Below, piece by piece: positions 8,761 to 16,156 of a stretch of 64,000 nucleotides of DNA. Within the stretch, counting starts at the first letter, position 1. Every line of letters begins with the position of its first letter. The notes under the pieces are model-generated. The model saw only the letters and a program-made list of their open reading frames with translations, was not told the DNA's origin and did not search any database. The translations under genes and the position numbers were made by a program. Source of the stretch: Cohnella algarum (lineage in GTDB: Bacteria; Bacillota; Bacilli; Paenibacillales; Paenibacillaceae); assembly GCF_016937515.1 (NCBI RefSeq), contig NZ_JAFHKM010000002.1, positions 620,001-684,000 of the forward strand, in the 5' to 3' direction.

Positions 8761-9833
8761 TCCCCCGCTTTGCCCAGGTTGGCGACGATAATCGAAAATT
8801 CGCCGCGGGATACGATCGTAAGCCCGATGTTGGTCGAAGATTTGGGCGACAGTCCGGCGGACCGCCCGGCCAGCATGCCCGCGGCGAAATTCCCGATCAG
8901 CGTAACGATCACGGCTCCGACCGCAAGCACGATCGTCCTGCCTTCGATCAGCGTCGCCGGATCGATCGACAGCCCGAAGCTGAAGAAAAACAACGCGCCG
9001 AAAAAGTCGCGAAACGGCACGATCAAATGCTCGATCCGCTGCCTGTGCACCGTTTCCGCCAGCACGAGACCGACCAGCAGCGCCCCGATCGCTTCCGCCA
9101 CGTGCAGCGTTTCGGAAAAACCGGCCACGATAAACAATACCGCGAAAATAATGAGCAAAAACACTTCGTTGGAACGGATATTCAGCGCCTTGTTCAGCAG
9201 CGGAACGGCTTTTCTTCCGATGATGAGCAGCGCCAGCATGAATCCGAGCGCGATGCCTGCCGACACCAGAACGCCGCCGAGCGAAGCCGAACCGCTCAGC
9301 ACGAGACCGGAGAGAATCGATAAATAGACGGCGAGAAACACGTCTTCGAACATGATGATGCCCAGAATCATTTCGGTTTCCGGATTGGCCGTCCGCTTCA
9401 AATCGACGAGCACCTTCGCCACGATCGCGGACGAAGAAATCGTCGTGACCCCCGCGATGATCAGCACTTCCTTGAGCGGAAAGCCCATCGCGAAACCGAA
9501 TGCCAGTCCGAGCGTGAAATTGATCGCGATATAAATGCTTCCGCCGACGACGATGCTTTTCCCCGCTTTGATCAGCCGGCCGACGGAAAACTCGAGTCCG
9601 AGATAGAACAACAGGAACAGGACGCCGATCCGCCCCATGACTTCGATCAGCGGGGCGCTGTTAATAAAGCGCAAGTCGAAGTGGCCCCAATGAAAGGCGT
9701 GCGGGCCGACGGCCATCCCGATCAAAATGTAAAACGGAATGACCGAAAACCTTAGTTTGGTGGCCAGCAGACCTACCGCCGCAACCAGGGCGATGGCGAT
9801 TCCGATTTCGAGTACGATGTGCGTCAGATCCAT
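8757..9833 (-). CDS. khtU: K+/H+ antiporter subunit KhtU (CPA2 family), truncated by a frameshift
   Basis: Membrane cation:proton antiporter of the CPA2/KefB type, like KhtU (YhaU) of Bacillus subtilis, which exports potassium in exchange for protons under alkaline or methylglyoxal stress. The 358 residues carry about eleven hydrophobic helices and the family features FYLGLEFSVGRLI and SSSAIVAK. The frame ends abruptly after NLGKAGD, inside the segment before the last helix; the missing ~52 residues follow in another frame at 8602-8760. The ATG at 9833 directly abuts the khtT stop (TAAATG), so translation is coupled. As written, the last helix would be lost and the product may be inactive. 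Confidence 0.88.
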   Translation of the reverse strand: MDLTHIVLEIGIAIALVAAVGLLATKLRFSVIPFYILIGMAVGPHAFHWGHFDLRFINSAPLIEVMGRIGVLFLLFYLGLEFSVGRLIKAGKSIVVGGSIYIAINFTLGLAFGFAMGFPLKEVLIIAGVTTISSSAIVAKVLVDLKRTANPETEMILGIIMFEDVFLAVYLSILSGLVLSGSASLGGVLVSAGIALGFMLALLIIGRKAVPLLNKALNIRSNEVFLLIIFAVLFIVAGFSETLHVAEAIGALLVGLVLAETVHRQRIEHLIVPFRDFFGALFFFSFGLSIDPATLIEGRTIVLAVGAVIVTLIGNFAAGMLAGRSAGLSPKSSTNIGLTIVSRGEFSIIVANLGKAGD

Positions 9834-10328
9834 TTAGCCGCCCCCGTTCGCGAGAATTTCCTTGAACTTTTTCTGCTGATGTCTCTCGCCCATGACGACG
9901 ATGGTCGCTTCCGGGGTCAGCACGTAATCGGGGCCGGGGTTCGTTTGTTTTTGCTGGTTTTTGGCCACGACCGCGATGACGGTGACGCCGGAATTTTTGC
10001 GGATGTTCAATTCGCCGATCGTTTTGCCGACGCATTTGCTCGCGGGCTCCAGTTTGTACCACTCGATCACGAGCTCGTCGAAAGCCATCTCGATATTTTC
10101 CAGCGATTTCGGCTTGTACGAGAGGCCACCGATAATGCCGGCCACCTGGCGAGACTCCTCGTCCGTCAGCGTAACCATGGAGATGGAGTCGTCCGGATCG
10201 TCGTGATCGAAGTGGTAAATCTCCCTTCGCCCGTCGTCGTGAACGATAATGACCAGCTTGTCTCCGCTGTCCGCAACCATTTGGAACTTTCTTCCGATTG
10301 CGGGAAGCTCGGATTCGCGAATGTTCAT
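9834..10328 (-). CDS. khtT: antiporter regulatory subunit KhtT (TrkA-C domain)
   Basis: Cytoplasmic regulatory partner of KhtU, 164 residues, usual for the family. The N-terminal region (MNIRESELPAIGRKFQMVAD, then IIVHDDGRREIYHFD) is characteristic of KhtT, and the C-terminal RCK-C/TrkA-C domain spans about 75-155 (GKTIGELNIRKNSGVTVIAV ... LTPEATIVVMG). In the studied relatives this domain binds cyclic dinucleotide and responds to pH to open the antiporter. The ATG at 10328 follows GGAGG. It is the first gene of a two-gene unit. No khtS-like gene is seen beside it. Confidence 0.9.
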   Translation of the reverse strand: MNIRESELPAIGRKFQMVADSGDKLVIIVHDDGRREIYHFDHDDPDDSISMVTLTDEESRQVAGIIGGLSYKPKSLENIEMAFDELVIEWYKLEPASKCVGKTIGELNIRKNSGVTVIAVVAKNQQKQTNPGPDYVLTPEATIVVMGERHQQKKFKEILANGGG

Positions 10329-10592
10329 GGTTTGAAACCTCCACTATATTCATTTTTTAGGTTTGGCGAGCACAGAACGGCCGCGCCGCCGTTTCCGCGC
10401 CCTTCTCATCGGTGCTCCGGCCGCTTATCGGCTTAAATGGGTACGCGAAAACAAGCGTACGGCCGTGCCGAAAAAAAACGAACGCACCTACGTTGCGAAA
10501 ACTTCGAAATGGAGAATGCCTTAAAATCGCGCTTCGTTTGAAATCAAAGCGAGCGCCAACGCAAATCGAATATTTGAAAAGGGGGTTAAAAA

Positions 10593-10958
10593 TCAAGACA
10601 CGAAATTGGAAGTAAATTTAAGAGGAATTAAATAAAGCCGTTTAAGACGGAGGGAAATCGCGGGATACGCGTACGACAAACAAACCCTCGGGCGATCGAT
10701 TGCGCGCTCGGGCTTGACGAGTCTGAACAGCAGGACGAGCAAAGCGCCCGCGGCCGCCAACGCTTTCTTCGCGAAGGACGTTTGCGAAGCTCCGACGGCG
10801 TTCGAGTTGGAAACCATCAGCTGCCCCATCGTCACGCGGTTGTTCTCGCTTATCAAGCTTTCGGACTCGGGAAACGGGATGAAGGGAATCGACAAAAAAA
10901 GCATAAAAAACAGCAGCAGCCATTTCGTCGTCGAGCGGGTCTGTTTTGTCCGTGTCAT
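10593..10958 (-). CDS. small membrane protein of unknown function
   Basis: I do not recognise this protein. The ATG at 10958 was chosen over an in-frame GTG nine bases upstream because GAGGAGGTG ends six bases before it. The 121 residues have a basic N-terminus (TRTKQTRSTTKW), one hydrophobic helix (LLLFFMLFLSIPFIPF), a polar loop (about 30-60), a second helix (ALAAAGALLVLLFRLV) and a basic tail. It stands alone, divergent from the glycosyltransferase at 11128. The 264 bases after it (10329-10592) hold nothing I can identify. The good ribosome binding site is the main reason to call it real. Confidence 0.5.
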   Translation of the reverse strand: MTRTKQTRSTTKWLLLFFMLFLSIPFIPFPESESLISENNRVTMGQLMVSNSNAVGASQTSFAKKALAAAGALLVLLFRLVKPERAIDRPRVCLSYAYPAISLRLKRLYLIPLKFTSNFVS

Positions 10959-11127
10959 TTCGCTCACCTCCTCGTCCGCTCAAGATTTGCATCAACCGAT
11001 AAGTCAAGGATACCACAAGACGGGCTTTCGGGCCAAACCCGGTCACCCTATTTTTATCATATTCCCGGCGTTTTAGCCGTATCCATTTTACATCAAGCGG
11101 TTTGCAGCCGCGCTTCGGAGGTGTGCA

Positions 11128-12309
11128 ATGAGCAACCAGGCGCTTCAAATCGGTTATGTCAGCACTTACGTGCCGAAAAAATGCGGTTTGGCCACCTACA
11201 CCCATCATCTAAGGGAAGCGGTGGGTGCGGTCAAAAACGCCTCCTCGCCCGATCCCGTCATCGCCCTGTGCGATCCGGAGGAAGCGGGCCTTTACGACGA
11301 ACAATTTCATTTTCCGCTGCGGCGGCACGAACCCGCGGATTACGTCGAAATGGCCGATATCGTCAATCGCAGCCCCATTCGGATTTTATCGCTTCAGCAT
11401 GAATTCGGCATTTTCGGCGGCGAGGCGGGGGCGTACGTGCTGGAATTTCTGGAGCGGGTTAAAAAGCCGGTCGTCACCACTTTCCATACCGTGTTCGAGC
11501 ATCCGAGCGAGCCTTACGCTTCGGTTCAGGCGAAAATCGCGGCCCGAAGCGAGCATATCCATGTCATGAACCGCAGGGCCATCGGTTATCTCCACGACAG
11601 CTTCGACATTCCGTTGGACAAAATCTCCTTTATTCCGCACGGGAGCCCGGTTCCGGACCGGAAAGAACAAAAGTCGACGCGCCTGAAATACGGATGGGAA
11701 AATCGCAAGGTGCTGTTCCAATTCGGCCTGCTCAGCCGGAGCAAAGGCGTGGAATCGCTTTTGCGGGCGGTTGCCCAAGCGGTGAAGGCCGTCCCCGACC
11801 TTCTCTATATCATCGCCGGCCAGACGCATCCCGAGGTCCGCAAGCGCGAGGGCGAAGCGTACCGGGAGGAGCTGTCCTCGCTCGTCGAGCAGCTCGGCCT
11901 GACGCATCATGTGCGGATGATCAACCGCTATTTGCCGGAAGACGAGCTGACGGCGCTCATTTCCGCTTGCGACCTCTACGTTACGCCGTATCCCGGCTTG
12001 CAGCAGATTACGAGCGGAACGCTCGCTTACGCCGCCGGCCTCGGGCGCCCGATTTTGAGCACCCCGTACAGCTACGCGAAGGATCTTGTGCAGGGCTACG
12101 AGGGACTCCTGCTTCCCTATGGAGACACGGAAGCCTGGAGCGGAAAAATCATCGAGCTGTTTACGTATCCCGAGCTGCTCGCCCATTGCGAAAAATGGAT
12201 GGCCGACATCGGCAGCAGCATGCAGTGGCCCCAGGTAGGAGCGCAGTACCTGGGGCTGCTCGAGCGCGTGGCGGCGAAAACGTCCTGGAGCATGGCGGAT
12301 GTCGGCTAA
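11128..12309 (+). CDS. family 4 glycosyltransferase
   Basis: Cytoplasmic GT-B glycosyltransferase of 393 residues. The opening IGYVSTYVPKKCGLATYTHH is a conserved donor/acceptor loop of a GT4 subgroup. The C-terminal half holds LFQFGLLSRSKGVESLLRAV and the donor-binding region TPYPGLQQITSGTLAYAAG, where the Glu-rich EX7E motif of other GT4 enzymes looks altered. The donor sugar cannot be told from sequence. The ATG at 11128 follows GGAGGTG. It overlaps the next gene by 11 bases, so both are surely cotranscribed and probably act on one glycan. Confidence 0.88.
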   Translation: MSNQALQIGYVSTYVPKKCGLATYTHHLREAVGAVKNASSPDPVIALCDPEEAGLYDEQFHFPLRRHEPADYVEMADIVNRSPIRILSLQHEFGIFGGEAGAYVLEFLERVKKPVVTTFHTVFEHPSEPYASVQAKIAARSEHIHVMNRRAIGYLHDSFDIPLDKISFIPHGSPVPDRKEQKSTRLKYGWENRKVLFQFGLLSRSKGVESLLRAVAQAVKAVPDLLYIIAGQTHPEVRKREGEAYREELSSLVEQLGLTHHVRMINRYLPEDELTALISACDLYVTPYPGLQQITSGTLAYAAGLGRPILSTPYSYAKDLVQGYEGLLLPYGDTEAWSGKIIELFTYPELLAHCEKWMADIGSSMQWPQVGAQYLGLLERVAAKTSWSMADVG

Positions 12310-13612
12310 TGCCGCTTATCGGCGGCCCGGTGCGCCCTCCTTCCGTCATCTGCGCCGTTTGACGGACGACACCGGGTTGCTCGAGCATGCGCTCGGACGC
12401 ATTCCGAGACGCAAGGAAGGCTATACGACCGACGACAACGCGCGCGCGCTGTGGGCGGTATCCGAGTGGCTGGCTCCGGAACGCGCGGAGCGGCTCGCTC
12501 CCGGCGAGCGGGAACAGCTGGCTTCGCTTGCCGACGTTTACCTGGCCTTCCTGCTCTGGAGCCAGCGCGAAGACGGATGGTTTCACAACAACGTCGCCTA
12601 TACCCGGATTCCGGAACCGGAGTCGGCATCCCACGATTGCCAGGGCCGATCCCTGTACGGATGCGCTGTCGCCTGGGTCCGGCTCGAAGCCGGCCAGAGG
12701 GAAACGGCCTTCGTCATGCTTCAACAGGCGATGGGGACGATCGGCCGGATCGGTTCGCTGCGCGGGCGGGCGTTCGCCCTCGCCGCGTGCGCCGAGCTGC
12801 TCGATGCCGCCCGGCTCGGAATGATCGTTCTGCCGGACGGCTGGCGGGAGGAGCTCCGCGACCATCTGTTTCGCCTGGAGGAGCTGCTGCTCGACGCATA
12901 CCGGGAAGGGTCGCGCGGCGACTGGCATTGGTTCGAGCCGATCATGACCTACGGCAACGGCGTTCTCCCGTGGGCGCTGCTCCGGGCGTACCGCGTCACG
13001 CGGCGAACCGAAGCGCTGGAGGTCGGACTCGACAGCCTGTCCTTCCTGCAGCAGGCGATGACGACCGAAGGCGGATGGTTCAGGCCGATCGGGAACGAGC
13101 AGTGGCGAACCCGCGAGGTTGCGAGCCGCTGGGACCAGCAGCCGCTGGAAATCTTCAAGCTCGCGCTCGCTTTCGAGGAAGCGGCGACGGCGCTGGAAGC
13201 GGCGCGGAAAGACGGCGTCTTCCTCGTCGTTTCGCCGGATCTCGCCAACGGCGGGAGCGGCCGGCGCCGGGAGACCGGCGCGCTGGCGGCGGCTCGCCCC
13301 GCGATCGGATCCGCCGCTTCGGCCGGCAAGACCGCGTCCGAAGCCGTCCTGGCGGCGCCTGGCGATATGGGCGGCTTGGCCGGATTGGAAGGAACGGTCG
13401 CCGAAATCGGCGAGTTTATCGCGACGCTGCGGCAGCTGCGCAACCGCTGTCTCGACTGGTTTTTCGGGGGGAACGATTTGCGGGTGCAAATGGTCGATCC
13501 CCGGGACGGATCGTGCTGCGACGGCCTGCAAAAAAACGGGCCCAACATGAACTGCGGCGCCGAGGCCGCGCTTTCGTATTTGATGACCGAGGCGCTGTGC
13601 GCCCCGCGTTGA
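12299..13612 (+). CDS. (alpha/alpha)-toroid, glycosidase-like partner of the glycosyltransferase
   Basis: Protein of 437 residues whose overall pattern fits an alpha/alpha toroid: repeated helix pairs, LTDDTGLLEHALGRIPRRKE, GYTTDDNARALWAVSEWL, EDGWFHNNVAY and SHDCQGRSLYGC. As I recall, the same motifs occur in domains fused or adjacent to GT4 enzymes in other bacteria. No signal peptide is seen, so it is likely cytoplasmic. A catalytic role is possible but unproven. An Ala/Gly/Arg-rich low-complexity insert lies at about residues 315-365. The ATG at 12299 has GGAG eight bases upstream and overlaps the glycosyltransferase stop. Confidence 0.7.
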   Translation: MSANAAYRRPGAPSFRHLRRLTDDTGLLEHALGRIPRRKEGYTTDDNARALWAVSEWLAPERAERLAPGEREQLASLADVYLAFLLWSQREDGWFHNNVAYTRIPEPESASHDCQGRSLYGCAVAWVRLEAGQRETAFVMLQQAMGTIGRIGSLRGRAFALAACAELLDAARLGMIVLPDGWREELRDHLFRLEELLLDAYREGSRGDWHWFEPIMTYGNGVLPWALLRAYRVTRRTEALEVGLDSLSFLQQAMTTEGGWFRPIGNEQWRTREVASRWDQQPLEIFKLALAFEEAATALEAARKDGVFLVVSPDLANGGSGRRRETGALAAARPAIGSAASAGKTASEAVLAAPGDMGGLAGLEGTVAEIGEFIATLRQLRNRCLDWFFGGNDLRVQMVDPRDGSCCDGLQKNGPNMNCGAEAALSYLMTEALCAPR

Positions 13613-13694
13613 TCGGGAATGTTTAGAATTTGTTCAGAGGGGGGAGATACACTGGAAAAAAAAGCGAGATTTTCGCCGCCGGAGGTAGACATAC

Positions 13695-14087
13695 ATGACG
13701 ATGTCCAGAAGAAACGAGCCGTTTCGCTACGCATTCCATCCCGGACAGCCTTGCTTGATTCGGCCGTACGAGATCAACGGAAATCGCGTTGCAAGCGGCA
13801 AACAAGCCGAAGCCACTATGCTGGACCTCAGCCAAGGCGGCGGCAAACTCGAAACCGCGTTGAATTTCCGGCTTTCCCATAACGAATGCAAAATCGTGCT
13901 GTCGCTGAACCTGACCCGGACCCTCGAATTGCGCGGAACGCTCGTCTGGGAGGAACGGAGGGCTCACGACTACCAGTACGGCGTCCGCTTCGACGATGCT
14001 CATCGGCAGGAAATCACCGACGAGTTGAAAGCATTCGCGAAGCTCAAGCATCAGCAGGCGGAAGAAGCCAAATTGGCCCACGTTTGA
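13695..14087 (+). CDS. PilZ domain protein
   Basis: Single-domain protein of 130 residues. An Arg-rich start (SRRNEPFRYAF) and the DLSQGGGKLE motif near residue 44 match the PilZ signature (RxxxR and D/NxSxxG), which binds cyclic di-GMP. The beta-strands TLVWEERRAHDYQYGVRF fit the PilZ barrel. It may link cyclic di-GMP to motility or glycan synthesis, though no partner is fixed by context; the glycosyltransferase pair lies just upstream on the same strand. The ATG at 13695 follows GGAGG. An alternative ATG lies two codons later. Confidence 0.75.
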   Translation: MTMSRRNEPFRYAFHPGQPCLIRPYEINGNRVASGKQAEATMLDLSQGGGKLETALNFRLSHNECKIVLSLNLTRTLELRGTLVWEERRAHDYQYGVRFDDAHRQEITDELKAFAKLKHQQAEEAKLAHV

Positions 14088-14136
14088 CCCGAGGGGGCCG
14101 GCAGCGGAAATCGCGCTCCCGGACACCCTCGTTCGT

Positions 14137-15360
14137 TCACCGCTCGCGAAGCCGTTTGAGCGCTTCCCCGAAATCGTCCGGCAGCGGCGCGCTTACGGAC
14201 AGCTTCTCCCCGGTCCACGGATGGAACCAGAGAAGCCGCTCCCCGTGCAGCGCCTGCCGGGAAATGAGGCCGCGTTTGCCGCCGTACAAGCCGTCTCCGG
14301 CCAGCGGGTGGCCGATGGCCGACAGATGGACGCGAATCTGATGCGTCCTGCCCGTTTCCAGCCGCAGCCGGACAAGCGTGTGGTCCCCGAATCTCTCCAC
14401 CACCTCGTAATGCGTAACCGCCGGATCTCCCGTTTCGCTTACCCTTCTCCGCGTGGAATGATGGCGGTCCTGCCCGATCGGCTTGTCGATTTTCCCCTTG
14501 TCCTGGGCGATGACGCCTTCCGCCAAAGCCAAATAAATCCGCTCGATCTTTTTCTCCCGCATCGCCTTGTCGTACTGGTAGTGGGCGAATTCGTTCTTCG
14601 CGTAGAGAACCGGTCCCGTCGTTTCCTTGTCGATACGGTGGATATGCCGGATTCTGACGTTCTGGTTCGACATTTCGTAATAGGACGATACCGCGTGGGC
14701 AAGCGTCCGACGCTGCCCCTTCTCGCTCGGATGCACCTCGATGCCGGACGGCTTGTTCACGACGAGCGTAAAGTCGTCTTCGTACAACACGTTCAGCTCC
14801 ATCCAGTCCGGCGGAAAATCCCGCTCTTCGTCCGGAAACAGCTGCAGCCGGAGCGTCGATCCCTGCAGCTGCGCGCCCTTGGACTGAAGCAGCTTCGCGA
14901 TGAGCTTCGGCGGAAGCGGCGTAAGCTTCATGGCCTGCGGCAGCGGCGCGCCTGCGGCTCCGTCCGGAAGCTTGACGTCCACCCAATCGCCCCGCCGTCT
15001 TCCCAGCTTCGGCGGCGCGCCCGCCGCCGCGCCGGCGGGGAGCCTGCGGCCGCTTGCCGCCGCGCCGCCGCCGACCGTCGCGGCAAATTTGCCGCCGGCC
15101 GCGGCGGACCTGCCGGCGCCGGCGGTTCTGCCGCGCGCTTCGGCGAACCTCGCCCCCGCCGCGGCCGATCTGCCTCCCGCGCGGGCGATTTTGCCGCCCG
15201 TTTCAGCCCGCCGGCTGCCGGACCCGGCTCCCCGGCCCGCCGCCGCGGACGCTTTTGCCCCCGGCTTCCCGCCGCCGGCCTTCGCGGTTCTTGCGCCCGC
15301 CCTGTCCGTTCTGTGATTCCGTTCTTGATTTCGCTGCCGGTTCCTGCCGGATCCGCTCAT
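14137..15360 (-). CDS. RluA-family pseudouridine synthase with a long low-complexity N-terminus
   Basis: RNA modification enzyme that isomerises uridine to pseudouridine in rRNA or tRNA. The catalytic domain starts near residue 180 (WMELNVLYEDDFTLVVNKPS), with the catalytic Asp in HRIDKETTG near 245 and the family motif GRTHQIRVHLSAIGHPLAGD near 350. The first ~130 residues are unusual: a tract rich in Ala, Gly and Arg (GARTAKAGGGKPGAK, GGRSAAAGARFAEARG) with no homologous domain that I recognise, followed by a short segment replacing an S4-like region. The ORF is open and in frame, so the extension appears translated. It is last in a likely hrpB-TPR-rluA run. Confidence 0.88.
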   Translation of the reverse strand: MSGSGRNRQRNQERNHRTDRAGARTAKAGGGKPGAKASAAAGRGAGSGSRRAETGGKIARAGGRSAAAGARFAEARGRTAGAGRSAAAGGKFAATVGGGAAASGRRLPAGAAAGAPPKLGRRRGDWVDVKLPDGAAGAPLPQAMKLTPLPPKLIAKLLQSKGAQLQGSTLRLQLFPDEERDFPPDWMELNVLYEDDFTLVVNKPSGIEVHPSEKGQRRTLAHAVSSYYEMSNQNVRIRHIHRIDKETTGPVLYAKNEFAHYQYDKAMREKKIERIYLALAEGVIAQDKGKIDKPIGQDRHHSTRRRVSETGDPAVTHYEVVERFGDHTLVRLRLETGRTHQIRVHLSAIGHPLAGDGLYGGKRGLISRQALHGERLLWFHPWTGEKLSVSAPLPDDFGEALKRLRER

Positions 15361-15418
15361 GTTTTATCCACTCCGATCGCCGGTTTCGCACAAAATATAC
15401 GGGAAGGGAACGCAATTG

Positions 15419-16099
15419 TCAAATTGCGCCTTGCCGATTCCGCAGCCAGCTTCGAAGCGCCCATTTCCGTTCCCTGCGTTTCATGTATTTGGGCAGCGTA
15501 CGGTAAATATCCAGGCATTCCCGGTTCGCCTGGCGGGCTTGCTCCTCCCGGCCAAGCCTCGCATAGACGGTTCCCAGCCGAAAGTAGGCTTCGCAGGAGG
15601 ACGAATGAATTTCCTGGAACTGGCGCAAATAATCCAGCGCTTTTTCCGCGTCCCGGTCCGCGTACGCTTCCGCAAGCCGCAAATAAGGCAGCCCGTATTT
15701 AACGCGGGGGCTGATGTCCAGCGCCTTCAGCATCGCCTTTTCCCCTTGCTCGATTTGGCCGAGTCCGAGCTCGGCAAGTCCCAAATCGCTCCAATACTCC
15801 GCCGAATGTTCCATTTGGCGCTCGATGCCGAGCAGCACCTCGCGGGCTTCGCGGAACTTTTTCGCCTCGATATGCAGGTGCGCGAGCTCGGATTTGGCGG
15901 AAACGTCATGCGGATTGACCGCCAGCTGCCGCTTCAGCTTCGCGGCGGCGCTGCGGCGGCGGAACGGGCGGACGAGACTCGGCGTCAAGCCGATGAAGCG
16001 CCGCTCCAAAAAATAGAGAACGATCAACAGGACGAGCAGCGCCACGAATGGATTGCCCAGCAGCGCCCACAGCAAACCGAAAAGAAAAAAAGTTTTCAT
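15419..16099 (-). CDS. membrane-anchored tetratricopeptide repeat protein
   Basis: Protein of 226 residues with an N-terminal transmembrane helix (FFLFGLLWALLGNPFVALLV, about 4-28) and a basic linker. About four TPR units follow at residues 60-205 (SAEYWSDLGLAELGLGQIEQ, then ALDISP, and SCEAYFRLGTVYARLGREEQ). TPRs mediate protein contacts; the partner is unknown. The ATG at 16099 follows GAGGGAGG. It lies 57 bases after hrpB and 58 bases before the rluA-like gene, all on the minus strand. Confidence 0.8.
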   Translation of the reverse strand: MKTFFLFGLLWALLGNPFVALLVLLIVLYFLERRFIGLTPSLVRPFRRRSAAAKLKRQLAVNPHDVSAKSELAHLHIEAKKFREAREVLLGIERQMEHSAEYWSDLGLAELGLGQIEQGEKAMLKALDISPRVKYGLPYLRLAEAYADRDAEKALDYLRQFQEIHSSSCEAYFRLGTVYARLGREEQARQANRECLDIYRTLPKYMKRRERKWALRSWLRNRQGAI

Positions 16100-16156
16100 T
16101 TCGTCTTTTTCCTCCCTCTGCTTTCTCGTTGCCGATTTTCCCCGGATCGTTTCCCG

